From Chryseobacterium sp. ERMR1:04 (GTDB taxonomy: Bacteria > Bacteroidota > Bacteroidia > Flavobacteriales > Weeksellaceae): DNA of 64,000 nucleotides. Position numbers and translations under genes: made by a program. The notes below the pieces were generated by a model that was not told the origin of the DNA, did no database searches, and saw only the letters and a list, made by a program, of their open reading frames with translations. The stretch lies in contig NZ_LIRF01000007.1 of the NCBI RefSeq assembly GCF_001297705.1, positions 62,001-126,000 of the forward strand, written 5' to 3'. Numbering within the stretch: position 1 is the stretch's first letter; each line of letters starts with the position of its first letter. Below are positions 53,777 to 62,828 of the stretch, piece by piece.

Positions 53777-55074
53777 TTTATTTTCAACATTTTTTGAGTC
53801 TGCTTGCCGGCAGAAAACCTTCGATCTTGTCTATAAGGTAATATTCCTAAAATCTGATCTGTGGCATCGCACAGTAACCAAGCGTTTTCTTTTTCCAGAA
53901 AAGATAATTTTTCATCTCTCAGAAATTTTGAAATCTTCTTTTTTCCTGCCATTCCGATAGGGAAAAATACATCGCCTTCTACCTTCTTTCTTAGCTTTAA
54001 AGGAAGATTTACTTTTTCAATATCTAAAATCCATTCTAAAGATTGAGAACTTGAAATCTGCAACTCTATATTTTCAGAAATTTCTATTTCTTGATCTTCA
54101 TTGATCTTTAAAATAATTTCCTGAGGGATTTCATTCGGAATGTCTGATATTTTGAGAGGTGAGAAAACCAATTCATTTCTATTGATAATCAATTGATACT
54201 CTTTTGAAAAAAAAGAACTTCCATTTTCAGCTTTGAAAATTTTAGAAATTTCCTCTTCCTGATTAAAACCGTATTTCTTTAAAATCTCAAACTTTACAAA
54301 ATCACTTTCCTGATCCAGCTTTTCTTTGGATACAATTTTATGGTCTTTGTTAAATGTTGAAAGCTTATTTTCTATTTCTTTAATTTGATGTTGAACAAAA
54401 TCTTTGGTCTGATTTAAGTAAGAAGAGCTTTTTTTGAAGTTTTCCAAAAAATGGTCGTTGGTTTCTAAAAGCTTGGGAACAATCTCGTTTCTGATTTTAT
54501 TTCTTAAGTAATCACTTTTCTTATTAGAAAGATCTTCACGAAATTCAACGCTGTTTTCTTTTGCAAACTCGTAAATATCTTCTTTTGAAAAGGATAAAAG
54601 AGGACGAAGGATATTATTGTCATTGGAAGGGATTCCACTTAAACCATTAATTCCGGCTGCTTTTGAAAGATTGATGATGAATGTTTCCAATTGGTCATTC
54701 AAATGATGTGCAGTCACTAAAAATTCTAATTTTTCCTGTTGCTGAATATTTTTAAAGAAAGCATAGCGGAGCTCTCTTGCCCAAAGCTGAATAGAATTGT
54801 CCGGTTTTTGATCTTTTTCTGAAACTTCATATAAATGAAAAGGAATCTTGTTTTTCTCACAAAAATCCTGAACAACTTTTTGGTCGAGGTTAGAATCTTC
54901 ACTGCGAAGTTTATAGTTGATATGAGCTATATGAAAGGAAAATCCAGAGTTTTGAAACAAATAAGCCAGCACCATAGAATCAGCACCGCCACTCACTGCT
55001 AATAAATAAGTGTGGTTTTCCGGATTGTGAATAAGATTTTCTAATTGATCTCTAAAACGTAATTTTTTCAACAT
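53749..55074 (-). CDS. tilS: tRNA(Ile)-lysidine synthase
   Basis: 441 aa. PP-loop SGGADS at residues 28-33 (LLAVSGGADSMVLAYLF) and HIAHINYKLRSEDSNLDQK give the ATP-PPase core; VTAHHLNDQLETFIINLSKA is the tRNA/substrate motif; LRPLLSFSKEDIYEFA follows. The C-terminal TilS domain has VEGDVFFPIGMAGKKKISKF. It converts the wobble C of tRNA(Ile)(CAU) to lysidine. A -7 box TATCTTTG lies at 55098-55105. Confidence 0.96.
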   Translation of the reverse strand: MLKKLRFRDQLENLIHNPENHTYLLAVSGGADSMVLAYLFQNSGFSFHIAHINYKLRSEDSNLDQKVVQDFCEKNKIPFHLYEVSEKDQKPDNSIQLWARELRYAFFKNIQQQEKLEFLVTAHHLNDQLETFIINLSKAAGINGLSGIPSNDNNILRPLLSFSKEDIYEFAKENSVEFREDLSNKKSDYLRNKIRNEIVPKLLETNDHFLENFKKSSSYLNQTKDFVQHQIKEIENKLSTFNKDHKIVSKEKLDQESDFVKFEILKKYGFNQEEEISKIFKAENGSSFFSKEYQLIINRNELVFSPLKISDIPNEIPQEIILKINEDQEIEISENIELQISSSQSLEWILDIEKVNLPLKLRKKVEGDVFFPIGMAGKKKISKFLRDEKLSFLEKENAWLLCDATDQILGILPYRQDRRFSAGKQTQKMLKIKWTEKQQIL

Positions 55075-55097
55075 CTAGGTTGATAATTTCTTTTGTA

Positions 55098-55139
55098 CAA
55101 AGATAACCCATATAATTAAAATGAATTTTCCTAAATTTG
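55098..55139. promoter_or_regulatory. Divergent -7 boxes of tilS and the OmpA-like gene
   Basis: Minus strand TATCTTTG at 55098-55105 for tilS (ATG 55074); plus strand TAAATTTG at 55132-55139 for the OmpA-like gene (ATG 55162). No ideal -33 elements. Confidence 0.45.
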
Positions 55140-55161
55140 ATTCGTCTAAAAAAGATTATTT

Positions 55162-55995
55162 ATGAAGATTATTAAAATTCTAGCAGTTTCTGCGATGGCG
55201 TTGGGGATGACATCTTGTATAAGCAAAAAGCAATACGATGCTCTAAGTTCAAACTATAAGCAATGTATTGAAAACATTGGCGAAAGACAGAGAGAGATTC
55301 AGGATCTGAAGTCTCAAAACTCTGCATTGTCAGGTGAGAATAATTTACTAAAAAGTCAGCATGATGCTTTAAAATCATCATTAGATGCTTGTTTGTCTAA
55401 TACAGGTAAAAGTTCTGCAAATATTGATAAGCTAGTAAGTGAGATCAATTCTTCAAACTCTTACATCAAACAACTGATTTCTAATAATGCTAAAAATGAC
55501 AGTTTAAACTTAGCATTATCGAACAAACTGAAAAGATCTTTGGATAATGTAACAGACGATGATGTTCAGGTAAAAGTATTGAAAGGGGTAGTGATGATCT
55601 CGCTTTCAGACAAAATGTTATATAAAGTGGGTGACTACAATGTATTGCCTGCAGCTCAGGAAGTATTAGGAAAAGTGGCTAAAGTAATTAATGATTACGA
55701 TAAATATTCAGTATTAATTGAAGGTAATACAGATAACTCTCCTTTAAGTTCTCCAAACTTACCAAGAGACAACTGGGATCTTTCTGCATTAAGAGGTACA
55801 TCGGTTGCTAAAGTTTTACAGTCTCAATTTGGAGTTGATCCTGCAAGAATTACAGCAGGTGGACGTTCTGAATACAATCCTAAAGCGACAAACATGAGCG
55901 TTTCAGGTAGAGCAGAAAACAGAAGAACAGAAATTATCATTATGCCTAAGCTTGATGAATTCATGAAGTTGATGGATATTGCTCCTAAGAAATAA
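55162..55995 (+). CDS. OmpA-family peptidoglycan-binding lipoprotein, 277 aa
   Basis: MKIIKILAVSAMALGMTSC is a lipoprotein signal (lipobox MTSC, Cys19). Residues about 30-125 are an extended coiled coil (ERQREIQDLKSQNSALSGEN). The C-terminal OmpA-like domain has YSVLIEGNTDNSPLSSPNLP, NWDLSALRGTSVAKVLQSQF, RITAGGRSEYNP and the terminal motif GRAENRRTEIIIMP. It should tether the outer membrane to peptidoglycan. Ends in a bidirectional terminator. Confidence 0.93.
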   Translation: MKIIKILAVSAMALGMTSCISKKQYDALSSNYKQCIENIGERQREIQDLKSQNSALSGENNLLKSQHDALKSSLDACLSNTGKSSANIDKLVSEINSSNSYIKQLISNNAKNDSLNLALSNKLKRSLDNVTDDDVQVKVLKGVVMISLSDKMLYKVGDYNVLPAAQEVLGKVAKVINDYDKYSVLIEGNTDNSPLSSPNLPRDNWDLSALRGTSVAKVLQSQFGVDPARITAGGRSEYNPKATNMSVSGRAENRRTEIIIMPKLDEFMKLMDIAPKK

Positions 55996-56016
55996 GAATT
56001 TCAAATTCTACATACA

Positions 56017-56048
56017 AAATAACTCCCGAAGAAATTCGGGAGTTATTT
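56017..56048. terminator. Bidirectional terminator after the OmpA-like gene
   Basis: Perfect 14-bp stem AAATAACTCCCGAA / TTCGGGAGTTATTT with GAAA loop and T tract. Shared with the converging small gene that ends at 56055. Confidence 0.9.
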
Positions 56049-56054
56049 TTTTAA

Positions 56055-56210
56055 TCAAATTAATTCTTCTTTTTTCAATAAGGAAATAATTCTTTGGAAA
56101 AATGAAGAGGATATTCCTGGTTTAGTTTTTTTCACAGAAGAAGCCGCCTTGTCCGGGGACACTGCGGTCTTCTGATTCTTAGTGTTTATTTGTTTTTCCC
56201 CTACCTTCAT
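56055..56210 (-). CDS. Small basic protein of unknown function, 51 aa
   Basis: ATG 56210 (MKVGEKQINTKNQKTAVSPD...) is chosen over an ATG at 56339 because a -7 box TACCTTTG lies at 56247-56254, inside the longer frame. The product is Lys/Ser/Thr-rich and ends with an amphipathic FFQRIISLLKKEELI. No family recognised; probably real given promoter and terminator. Confidence 0.5.
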   Translation of the reverse strand: MKVGEKQINTKNQKTAVSPDKAASSVKKTKPGISSSFFQRIISLLKKEELI

Positions 56211-56246
56211 TGTTATTTTTTTTCTTAGTGTTTCTACCCGTCTTTG

Positions 56247-56254
56247 CAAAGGTA
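56247..56254 (-). promoter_or_regulatory. -7 box (TACCTTTG) of the 51-aa gene
   Basis: A perfect TAnnTTTG match with a leader of about 30 nt to the ATG at 56210. It decides the start choice. Confidence 0.5.
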
Positions 56255-56393
56255 TTACAATGACAGATGAAAAAACATCCGTGTTTTTACGGTAATTGAC
56301 ATGGGGCTTTCCCTGTCTTTGGGAGAATGTTTGCCTCAAAATTTATTCTTTTTCCTTATATTTAGTTAAATTTGAATCACAAAAATTTGTAGA

Positions 56394-57041
56394 ATGAGCT
56401 TTTTTGAAGAAAAGAATCCAGAAATGGACAGGTATTTGGAAACACACGGATCTTCCGAACCTGAAATTCTGAAAAAATTAAGAAAAGAAACCTTCCAGAA
56501 GACGACGCAGCCTCATATGATTTCGGGATATCAACAAGGGAGACTTTTAACCATAATTTCTCAGATGTTACAACCTAAAAATGTGTTGGAAATTGGAACT
56601 TTCACAGGGTATGCAACTTTATGTTTGACGGCTGGTTTAGCAAAAGACGGAAAAATAACAACGTTGGATGTCAATGAAGATCTTGCTTATTTACCAAAAA
56701 AATACTTCCAGGAAAGTGAATATTCTAGTCAGATCAACTTTAAACTTCAGGATGCAAAAGAGTTTTTAAAGGAAACGGATGAGATTTTTGATCTTGTTTT
56801 TATTGATGCTGATAAAGAAAATTATGCAGAGTATTTTAGATTAATTAAGCCTAGAACACAATCGGGTTCAGTGGTATTGTTTGATAATGTTCTTTGGTAT
56901 GGTAAAGTACTGGAAGAAAATCCGAAGCAAAAATCTACTCAAATCATCAAGGAACTAAACGATTTGATCGCAAAAGATAATGATTTTGAAAATCTTATTT
57001 TACCTTTGCGTGACGGAGTGAATTTCCTAAGAAAGATATAA
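56394..57041 (+). CDS. SAM-dependent O-methyltransferase (COMT-like), 215 aa
   Basis: Methyltransferase_3-type fold: HMISGYQQGRLLTIISQMLQ, LEIGTFTGYATLCLTAGLAK (SAM loop), ITTLDVNEDL, FDLVFIDADKENYAEYFRLI with the metal-binding D-A-D-K, and VVLFDNVLWYGKV (D-N metal ligand). The family methylates catechols or other small hydroxylated compounds; substrate unknown. First gene of a four-gene operon ending in waaA. Confidence 0.92.
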   Translation: MSFFEEKNPEMDRYLETHGSSEPEILKKLRKETFQKTTQPHMISGYQQGRLLTIISQMLQPKNVLEIGTFTGYATLCLTAGLAKDGKITTLDVNEDLAYLPKKYFQESEYSSQINFKLQDAKEFLKETDEIFDLVFIDADKENYAEYFRLIKPRTQSGSVVLFDNVLWYGKVLEENPKQKSTQIIKELNDLIAKDNDFENLILPLRDGVNFLRKI

Positions 57042-57063
57042 GATATTTATTATCTAAAAAATT

Positions 57064-57780
57064 ATGAATAAAGGAATTTGTATTGTTACAGTAGCACCAG
57101 TGCGCGCAGAAAATTCTGACAAAGCTGAAATTGTTACTGAAATATTGTTTGGAGAAAGTGCAGATATTTTGGAAGTGAATAAAAACTGGACCAAGATAAA
57201 AATGCATTATGATGGCTATGAAGGATGGATGGATACCAAACAAATAAGGCCTGTAACAGACGAAGAGCTGGCGAATAGAAAAGTAACCTTAATCACTGAA
57301 GATTTTTCTTCTGTGCTGATGAATGATGGGAAGACATTGCTTTCTATGGGTTCTGAGGTTGAATTTCCTGCTGTAGCTTCCAGAAGAAGTCATGATACCC
57401 GTGAAAGTATTGCTTTAACAGCAAAAGAATTTCTTAACGTCCCTTATTTATGGGGCGGGAAAAGTTTTTTCGCAGTAGATTGTTCTGGTTTTACACAGTT
57501 GGTTTACAAAGTTCATCATGTGAAATTACCGAGAGATGCATCTCAGCAGGCAGAAGTAGGGGAGACATTAAGTTTCGTGGAAGAAAGTCAGCCTGGAGAC
57601 CTTGCTTTTTTTGAGAATGCTGATGGTAAAATTATTCATGTAGGAATCATGCTCGATAATCAAAGAATTATTCATGCTTCCGGAAAAGTAAGAATTGATA
57701 CCTTAGATTCTACAGGGATTTTTAATAAAGAACTGAATCAGCATACTCATAAATTAAGAGTGATTAAAAGTATCATTTAA
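57064..57780 (+). CDS. NlpC/P60 cell-wall peptidase with SH3-like domains, 238 aa
   Basis: The N-terminal ~110 residues are bacterial SH3-like (ESADILEVNKNWTKIKMHYD, GYEGWMDTKQIRP). The C-terminal C40 domain has Cys in FAVDCSGFTQLVYK, His in IIHVGIMLDNQRI and the third polar residue in IIHASGKVRID. It cleaves peptidoglycan stem peptides (gamma-D-Glu-diaminopimelate type in the family). No signal peptide, so cytoplasmic muropeptide turnover is likely (YkfC-like). Gap of 22 bp before and 2 bp after. Confidence 0.92.
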   Translation: MNKGICIVTVAPVRAENSDKAEIVTEILFGESADILEVNKNWTKIKMHYDGYEGWMDTKQIRPVTDEELANRKVTLITEDFSSVLMNDGKTLLSMGSEVEFPAVASRRSHDTRESIALTAKEFLNVPYLWGGKSFFAVDCSGFTQLVYKVHHVKLPRDASQQAEVGETLSFVEESQPGDLAFFENADGKIIHVGIMLDNQRIIHASGKVRIDTLDSTGIFNKELNQHTHKLRVIKSII

Positions 57781-57782
57781 AT

Positions 57783-58253
57783 ATGAAAATCTCGAGCATA
57801 TTATTAATTGTAAATACTCTTTTACTTATCGTAATTTGGGCTTTTACAGGAATGAAATATGCTGGATTACCTGATAGTATTCCTACCCATTTTAATTTTC
57901 AGGGTAATGTAGATGGGGAAGCCGGAAAGGCGGCAATTTGGGCTGTACCATGTATCGCTACATTTATTTCGGTTCTCTTTGCAGGACTCTCGAGAGAACC
58001 TAATTCTACTTTATTAAACGTTCCGAAAAGTTTTCGAAATAAAAAGACGTTAGAACTATACTTATATTCTATTCAGTTTCCTGTAATGCTTTTGTTCTTG
58101 GACATTGTTATAGAAAGTATCCGTATTGCAGAAGGCAAACAGGCTAAGCTAAGCGAACTTGTTTTTTTTATTGTGGGATTATTATTTGCGGTGATTGGAG
58201 TTGGTCTTGTAAAATCAATTCAGGAGGGAATAAGAAATAAGGCTAATCATTAA
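57783..58253 (+). CDS. DUF1648-type membrane protein, 156 aa
   Basis: Four predicted TM segments (about 5-22, 52-70, 97-115, 127-145). The extracytoplasmic loop LPDSIPTHFNFQGNVDGEAG is the DUF1648 signature (P-x-x-I-P-T-H-[FW]-N-x-x-G), shared with SdpI-like immunity proteins. No SdpI C-terminal half. Role unknown. Inside the waaA operon. Confidence 0.88.
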   Translation: MKISSILLIVNTLLLIVIWAFTGMKYAGLPDSIPTHFNFQGNVDGEAGKAAIWAVPCIATFISVLFAGLSREPNSTLLNVPKSFRNKKTLELYLYSIQFPVMLLFLDIVIESIRIAEGKQAKLSELVFFIVGLLFAVIGVGLVKSIQEGIRNKANH

Positions 58254-58264
58254 AATAACCAGGT

Positions 58265-59500
58265 TTGAAATTTCTCTACACCATATTTGTTAATCTTCTC
58301 ATCTTCGGAATGAAGGTTTTTTCGTTGTTTAATGATAAAACTAAAAAAGGCGTTGAAGGAAGGAAGCAATCTATCCATATTATTAAGTCTAAATTTTCTA
58401 CATCTGATAAAGTAATCTGGATGCATGCTGCAAGCTTGGGCGAGTATGAGCAAGGGTTGCCAGTGTTAGAAAAACTGAAAAAAGAATTTCCGACACATAA
58501 AATTTTAGTTACTTTTTTCTCACCATCTGGCTATGAAAATGTTATTAAAAAGAAACATATTGCTGACTGTATCTGTTATTTGCCTTTCGATAAAAAATCA
58601 ACAGTAAAAGACTTTATTTCCCAGTTTGAAACTGAACTATTTTTTACGGTGAAATATGATTACTGGTATCATCTTTTGGCTGAATTAAAAGAGCAGGGTG
58701 CAAAAACCTATGTTATTTCTGCTTTGTTTTATGAGAATCAGGCTTTCTTTACCTCGTACGGAAAATGGTTTGTAAGACAGTTGAAAAATAATATTGATTG
58801 GTTTTTTCATCAAACAGAAATGTCTTTTGCACTTGCAAAAAGTGTAGGCTTAGAGCGTTCTTCGATAGCAGGGGATACAAGATTTGATCGTGTGAAGCAG
58901 CTTCGAGAAAGAGACAATCATGTGAAGTATATCAACGAATTTATTGATGGGAATAAGACTATTGTTTTCGGAAGTTCTTGGGGTTCGGAAGAAAAGATAG
59001 CGGACATTATTTTAAAGGCGAATCCGTATGTTAAAATTATTATTGCTCCTCACGATCTCAAAAGGGTTCAGAATTTAAGAGAAATTTTTTCTGATACTTT
59101 GTTGTATAGTGAAATTGCAAATCAGTCATCATTTAATCATCATCGTTTGCTTATCATCGACAGTATTGGGTTATTGTCAAAACTCTATTCTTACGCTGAT
59201 GTTGCAGTGGTGGGAGGAGGTTTCCACGATGCAGGTTTACATAATATTCTGGAAGCAGCAACTTTCGGAGCGCCAGTGATTTTTGGAGATCATTATAAGA
59301 AAAATCCCGAAGCAGATGATTTGATCTCAGCTAACGGCGGAAAATCTTTTGATGAAGAAAATGTTGCAGCCGACTTCGCACTATTTCTTCTCAATGATGA
59401 GAATGAAGAAGTACTAGCGGAAATGTCTGCAAATGCTAAGAAATTTGTGGATGAAAAACCTAATTCAACCGAAATTATCCTCAAGAAAATTCTATCTTAA
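58265..59500 (+). CDS. waaA: 3-deoxy-D-manno-octulosonate (Kdo) transferase
   Basis: 411 aa from TTG at 58265 (MKFLYTIFVNLLIFGMKVFS), which supplies the usual N-terminal membrane anchor; an in-frame ATG 15 codons later would remove it. GT30: the catalytic Glu in WMHAASLGEYEQGLPVLEKL, VTFFSPSGYENV, CYLPFDKKSTVKDFI, and the donor part GDTRFDRVKQL, FGSSWGSEEK, ADVAVVGGGFHDAGLHNILE. It adds Kdo to lipid A, so the strain makes a Kdo-containing LPS. The end overlaps the converging hypothetical gene by 9 bp. Confidence 0.95.
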   Translation: MKFLYTIFVNLLIFGMKVFSLFNDKTKKGVEGRKQSIHIIKSKFSTSDKVIWMHAASLGEYEQGLPVLEKLKKEFPTHKILVTFFSPSGYENVIKKKHIADCICYLPFDKKSTVKDFISQFETELFFTVKYDYWYHLLAELKEQGAKTYVISALFYENQAFFTSYGKWFVRQLKNNIDWFFHQTEMSFALAKSVGLERSSIAGDTRFDRVKQLRERDNHVKYINEFIDGNKTIVFGSSWGSEEKIADIILKANPYVKIIIAPHDLKRVQNLREIFSDTLLYSEIANQSSFNHHRLLIIDSIGLLSKLYSYADVAVVGGGFHDAGLHNILEAATFGAPVIFGDHYKKNPEADDLISANGGKSFDEENVAADFALFLLNDENEEVLAEMSANAKKFVDEKPNSTEIILKKILS

Positions 59501-60190
59501 AAATCCCTGACTTTTTATTTCTTTCATAATCTGATCTAAATTATCCGGAATGTTTTCACATTTCAGCCAATTAAAATCTAAACCATTATTAATACAAAGC
59601 TTTTGTAGATACGTATTGCTGTTGATTTTCTTATCAAGATTTTCTAAAAGTTCATCAATCTCCATCCAGTAATCTTCATCTAATTTTTTTGCTAAAATTA
59701 ATGCTCGGAATATTTTATTGATGATATAAAGATAAAGCTTGTAAACATTGTCAAATCTTTGTCTACCAAGTTCTTCGTTGTTTTCCAGAATTTCATTGAT
59801 GAGTAATATAAAGCTGTAACATGTCAATCTTTGTCTACCAAGTTCTTCGTTGTTTTCCAGAATTTCATTGATGAGTAATATATGCAGAGAGATTTCTCCA
59901 AACTTATCGGTCGTTATCTTTATGTGTTCTGTTATTTCGGCACTGATCTTTCTGATAATGGTTTGGAAATATTTTTGATTTCCAATGTATTTTGAAGCCA
60001 AAAGAACTTTCTCCTTTACATTTTCTTCCATTGCATCTCTTTTGTCATCGGTTGTTTCTGTATCAATCAATTCGAAATACAGTTTTTTAGACAAAAGTTT
60101 ATCCTTCTTTAATAATCTGAAAATAAGACGGTCTTTTTCTACAGGAGAAAAATTACTTAAAGCCGCTTTAAATTCTTTTGAATACTCCAT
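59492..60190 (-). CDS. Hypothetical cytoplasmic helical protein with internal duplication, 232 aa
   Basis: All-helical, charged, no signal or TM. Residues 104-121 (ILLINEILENNEELGRQR) are repeated exactly at 128-145, from a 57-bp sequence repeated 72 bp apart. Without the insertion the frame would read ...NNEELGRQRFDNVYKLYLYI. Function unrecognised. Its ATG overlaps the stop of the GT2 gene upstream by one base (TAATG). Confidence 0.7.
   Translation of the reverse strand: MEYSKEFKAALSNFSPVEKDRLIFRLLKKDKLLSKKLYFELIDTETTDDKRDAMEENVKEKVLLASKYIGNQKYFQTIIRKISAEITEHIKITTDKFGEISLHILLINEILENNEELGRQRLTCYSFILLINEILENNEELGRQRFDNVYKLYLYIINKIFRALILAKKLDEDYWMEIDELLENLDKKINSNTYLQKLCINNGLDFNWLKCENIPDNLDQIMKEIKSQGFLR
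59754..59882. repeat. In-frame 57-bp direct repeats, 72-bp period
   Basis: Copies 59754-59810 and 59826-59882, identical, with a 15-bp spacer, in the same reading frame. Confidence 0.9.
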
Positions 60191-60948
60191 TAATTAAAAA
60201 TTTTTGAATATTTAAGAAACCCATTTAATGCCCAATTGGCCGTGTAATACAATGATTTTACAGTAGAGAATTCCATAAAATCTTTGTACACCAAATATTG
60301 GTCTTTAATGATATTTTTTTTCTTTCTGGAAACGCTGTTTTCGCGCATTCTATATTTTGCTAATGTCTTTTTTACGGGATAGCCTTTGGGGATTTCTTTT
60401 AATAAATTCAACCACATTACATGGTCTTCACGTTTGCTTTTTATGGGAAAGAAAAATTTACCTACTCTTTGGGTATCATACATCGTGGAAACCGGTGCGA
60501 GTCTGCAAGTCTTCAGCAAGTTTGAGAAAGTAACGATCTTATCAGCAAGATAATCCTTTAAAATAGGCTGCATGGTATGTTCATCACATCTTGAATAATT
60601 ACAATAAACAAGTTCTACGTTATTTTCCTGCATATAATCCGTCATTGTTTCCAAGTATTCAGGATACCATAAGTCGTCCGAATCCAGAAACGCAATATAT
60701 CTTCCTTGGGCTCTTTCCAGGCTTTTATTTCTTGCATTTCCTGCGCCTCCGTTTTTCTCTAATGCTTCCAGTTTTATTCTGGGATCATTGTATTTCTTGA
60801 TGATCTCTACGGTATTGTCTTTAGAAAGGTCGTCCGTTATCAGCCATTCCCAGTTTTCATAGGTTTGGTTGAGGACAGATTGTATCGTTTCTTCTATAAA
60901 TTCTGCAGAATTATAGCAGGGAGTGATGATGGAAACAAGGTCTTTCAT
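60190..60948 (-). CDS. Glycosyltransferase family 2, 252 aa
   Basis: GT-A: VSIITPCYNSAEFIEETIQS, WLITDDLSKDNTVEIIKKY, NGGAGNARNKSLERAQGRYI, DxD in FLDSDDLWYPEYLETM, and KSKREDHVMWLNLLKE (the acceptor-side E-D-x-x-x-W motif). Typical of LPS/O-antigen side-chain transferases. It follows the acyltransferase after 51 bp and overlaps the hypothetical gene after it. Confidence 0.9.
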   Translation of the reverse strand: MKDLVSIITPCYNSAEFIEETIQSVLNQTYENWEWLITDDLSKDNTVEIIKKYNDPRIKLEALEKNGGAGNARNKSLERAQGRYIAFLDSDDLWYPEYLETMTDYMQENNVELVYCNYSRCDEHTMQPILKDYLADKIVTFSNLLKTCRLAPVSTMYDTQRVGKFFFPIKSKREDHVMWLNLLKEIPKGYPVKKTLAKYRMRENSVSRKKKNIIKDQYLVYKDFMEFSTVKSLYYTANWALNGFLKYSKIFN

Positions 60949-60999
60949 TTGTGCAAAGTAATATAAATAGATTTAAAGTTGGATGAGGGACTCTTAAAA

Positions 61000-61977
61000 T
61001 TATAAAAATCTTTTTTCGTAAAGATGCCATGAGCATACTCCGACTCCTATAACAACAAGCATGCATACAAACGCCATGAAATAAGGATTGTAATTGGCAA
61101 ATAAGCCTAATGTAGCAAATACTCGGATAATAGGGAAGTGGAAGATGTAAATACCATACGTGAAATCTCCATATTTTCCGAAGTTATTTAAAAACTTAAG
61201 AGAATAGGCGATATACAGAACGATGATGCTTATCATGATGGGTGAGAATAATTTAATTTTAAAAATCAAATCAATCCAAACCGTTAGAATGGCGATGATA
61301 AAAAGGATATTTTTATGTTTAATAAATTTTTCAAAATTAAAATACACCAACATTCCGCCAATGAAATAGCATAAAGCTCCCGGAATTTGTCTGGAAATTT
61401 CTACTCTGCCAGTCATCTCAAAATAATTAAGATAAATTAATGAAAGAAAATAAAATACTATTAAACTTACATTTCTATATTTATTATTCTTTCCAAAGAA
61501 CAGGAAAAGTACCGGAACTAAAAAGTAAAAACACATTTCAATTTTTAAGGTCCAAAGGGCACCGTTTACAGCTCCATTCCCGAAAACTCCCGGAAGGTTG
61601 GGCGCCATAAAGTTCATAAATGCTGAGTTCCAGAAAAGATATTTATAGGTTTGGGAGTTGGTGAAGTATTCCGCAAAGGAGAGCGTGCTCACTAAGCTTA
61701 ATAATATAGTACATAAAACTACAACCAGCCAATAGCCGGGAAGAATTCTATTCAGTCTTTTTTTGATGTATTTCTTCAGGGTACTTGTTCTTTCATAGCT
61801 TCGTGCAATTAAAAAACCACTAACGATGAAAAATGCAAAAACACCCACTTCTACAGGGCTATGTTTTAGGAACTCAAGGGAAGGTGATGCACTTAGAAAG
61901 CCTAAATGTCCAACAAAAACGATGAAAGCGAGGAGAACACGGATGAAGTCAAAATTATTTTTCGCGATATCTTGCAT
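61000..61977 (-). CDS. Membrane acyltransferase 3 family (O-acetyltransferase-like), 325 aa
   Basis: About ten TM segments. N-terminus NNFDFIRVLLAFIVFVGHLG has the conserved R and H of the family, then FAFFIVSGFLIARSYERTST with the S-G-F turn and KKRLNRILPGYWLVVVLC. Such enzymes O-acetylate surface glycans. It leads an operon with GT2 and lies close to waaA. Substrate unknown. Confidence 0.9.
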   Translation of the reverse strand: MQDIAKNNFDFIRVLLAFIVFVGHLGFLSASPSLEFLKHSPVEVGVFAFFIVSGFLIARSYERTSTLKKYIKKRLNRILPGYWLVVVLCTILLSLVSTLSFAEYFTNSQTYKYLFWNSAFMNFMAPNLPGVFGNGAVNGALWTLKIEMCFYFLVPVLFLFFGKNNKYRNVSLIVFYFLSLIYLNYFEMTGRVEISRQIPGALCYFIGGMLVYFNFEKFIKHKNILFIIAILTVWIDLIFKIKLFSPIMISIIVLYIAYSLKFLNNFGKYGDFTYGIYIFHFPIIRVFATLGLFANYNPYFMAFVCMLVVIGVGVCSWHLYEKRFL

Positions 61978-62174
61978 TTGTATTTTTCTACAAAAATAAC
62001 TTTTTTAGTAAATATATAACACTATCATATAGTTCAATATTTGTTAAATAGAGGTAATATTGCAGGAATGAGCAGTAACAATTTTAAAAATATTGGTTTT
62101 TGAAATAATTTTTCACAAAAAACTATTAAGTAAATCAAAAAAATTATAATTTTAGCGCTTGAAAAATTTGATAC

Positions 62175-62648
62175 ATGAAGAAATTAGTTTTACTATTTGC
62201 AGGTTTATCATTATTTGTAGCTACAGGGTGTACTAAGGATGACGATGAAGTAGTTCTATCTCCAATCAGAGGAGTTTGGCAGCCATTGAAAGAGGTTGTT
62301 ACGACTGTAGAAATAGGAGAAGATCCCGTTACAGATGTTATTACGTATACCGACTGTCAGAAAGAATCCAGATGGAGGTTTAATACGGATGCATTAGGAC
62401 AAAGAATTGAATGGAATGACACCGCTACACCTGGAGTGTGTGCTATATCATCAAGTCAAAATTTCAATTATGTATATGACAGTAGTGCAAAAACAATACA
62501 GATAAAATATCAAGGTACTGTAGAACCATCTAACGGTAAGGTAGTTACTCTTAATGAAACTACAATGAACCTTGCTATAAGAGAAGAAACTTCTGATCCT
62601 ACCATATATAAGACAAGAACCTATACTTTTAAGAGAATTCCTCAATAA
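62175..62648 (+). CDS. Lipocalin-like lipoprotein, 157 aa
   Basis: MKKLVLLFAGLSLFVATGC is a lipoprotein signal (lipobox ATGC, Cys19) followed by acidic residues. The domain has the lipocalin-like opening G-x-W-x-P (IRGVWQPLKEVVTTVEIGED), a Cys pair (TYTDCQKESRWRFNTDALGQ, GVCAISSSQNFNYVYD) and a final R-x-Y-x-F strand. Typical Bacteroidota small lipocalin. Followed by a strong terminator. Confidence 0.8.
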   Translation: MKKLVLLFAGLSLFVATGCTKDDDEVVLSPIRGVWQPLKEVVTTVEIGEDPVTDVITYTDCQKESRWRFNTDALGQRIEWNDTATPGVCAISSSQNFNYVYDSSAKTIQIKYQGTVEPSNGKVVTLNETTMNLAIREETSDPTIYKTRTYTFKRIPQ

Positions 62649-62671
62649 TAAGTAATCGTTAAATACATAAT

Positions 62672-62702
62672 AAAAGGTCTCATCTTCGGATGAGATTTTT
62701 TT
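62672..62702 (+). terminator. Terminator of the lipocalin-like lipoprotein gene
   Basis: Stem with UUCG tetraloop: arms AAAGGTCTCATC / GATGAGATTTTT, then a T tract. Confidence 0.85.
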
Positions 62703-62738
62703 GTTTGGGTATGCATTATAATTAATCAAAAATTAAAG

Positions 62739-62767
62739 TTGCATTTCTTTTAAAATCATTATTTTTG
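62739..62767 (+). promoter_or_regulatory. Promoter of leuS
   Basis: TTG at 62739-62741, 18-bp spacer, -7 box TATTTTTG at 62760-62767. The leader to the GTG start at 62829 is about 55 nt. Confidence 0.7.
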
Positions 62768-62828
62768 TGAAAACTAGAGTTAAAATTATTCTAACATCTA
62801 GAGTCTAACATCTAATATCAATAATAAC

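Noticed and set aside
56211..56339. 94-aa version of the small basic protein
   Set aside because: The first 43 codons contain the promoter box at 56247-56254; the 51-aa form fits better.
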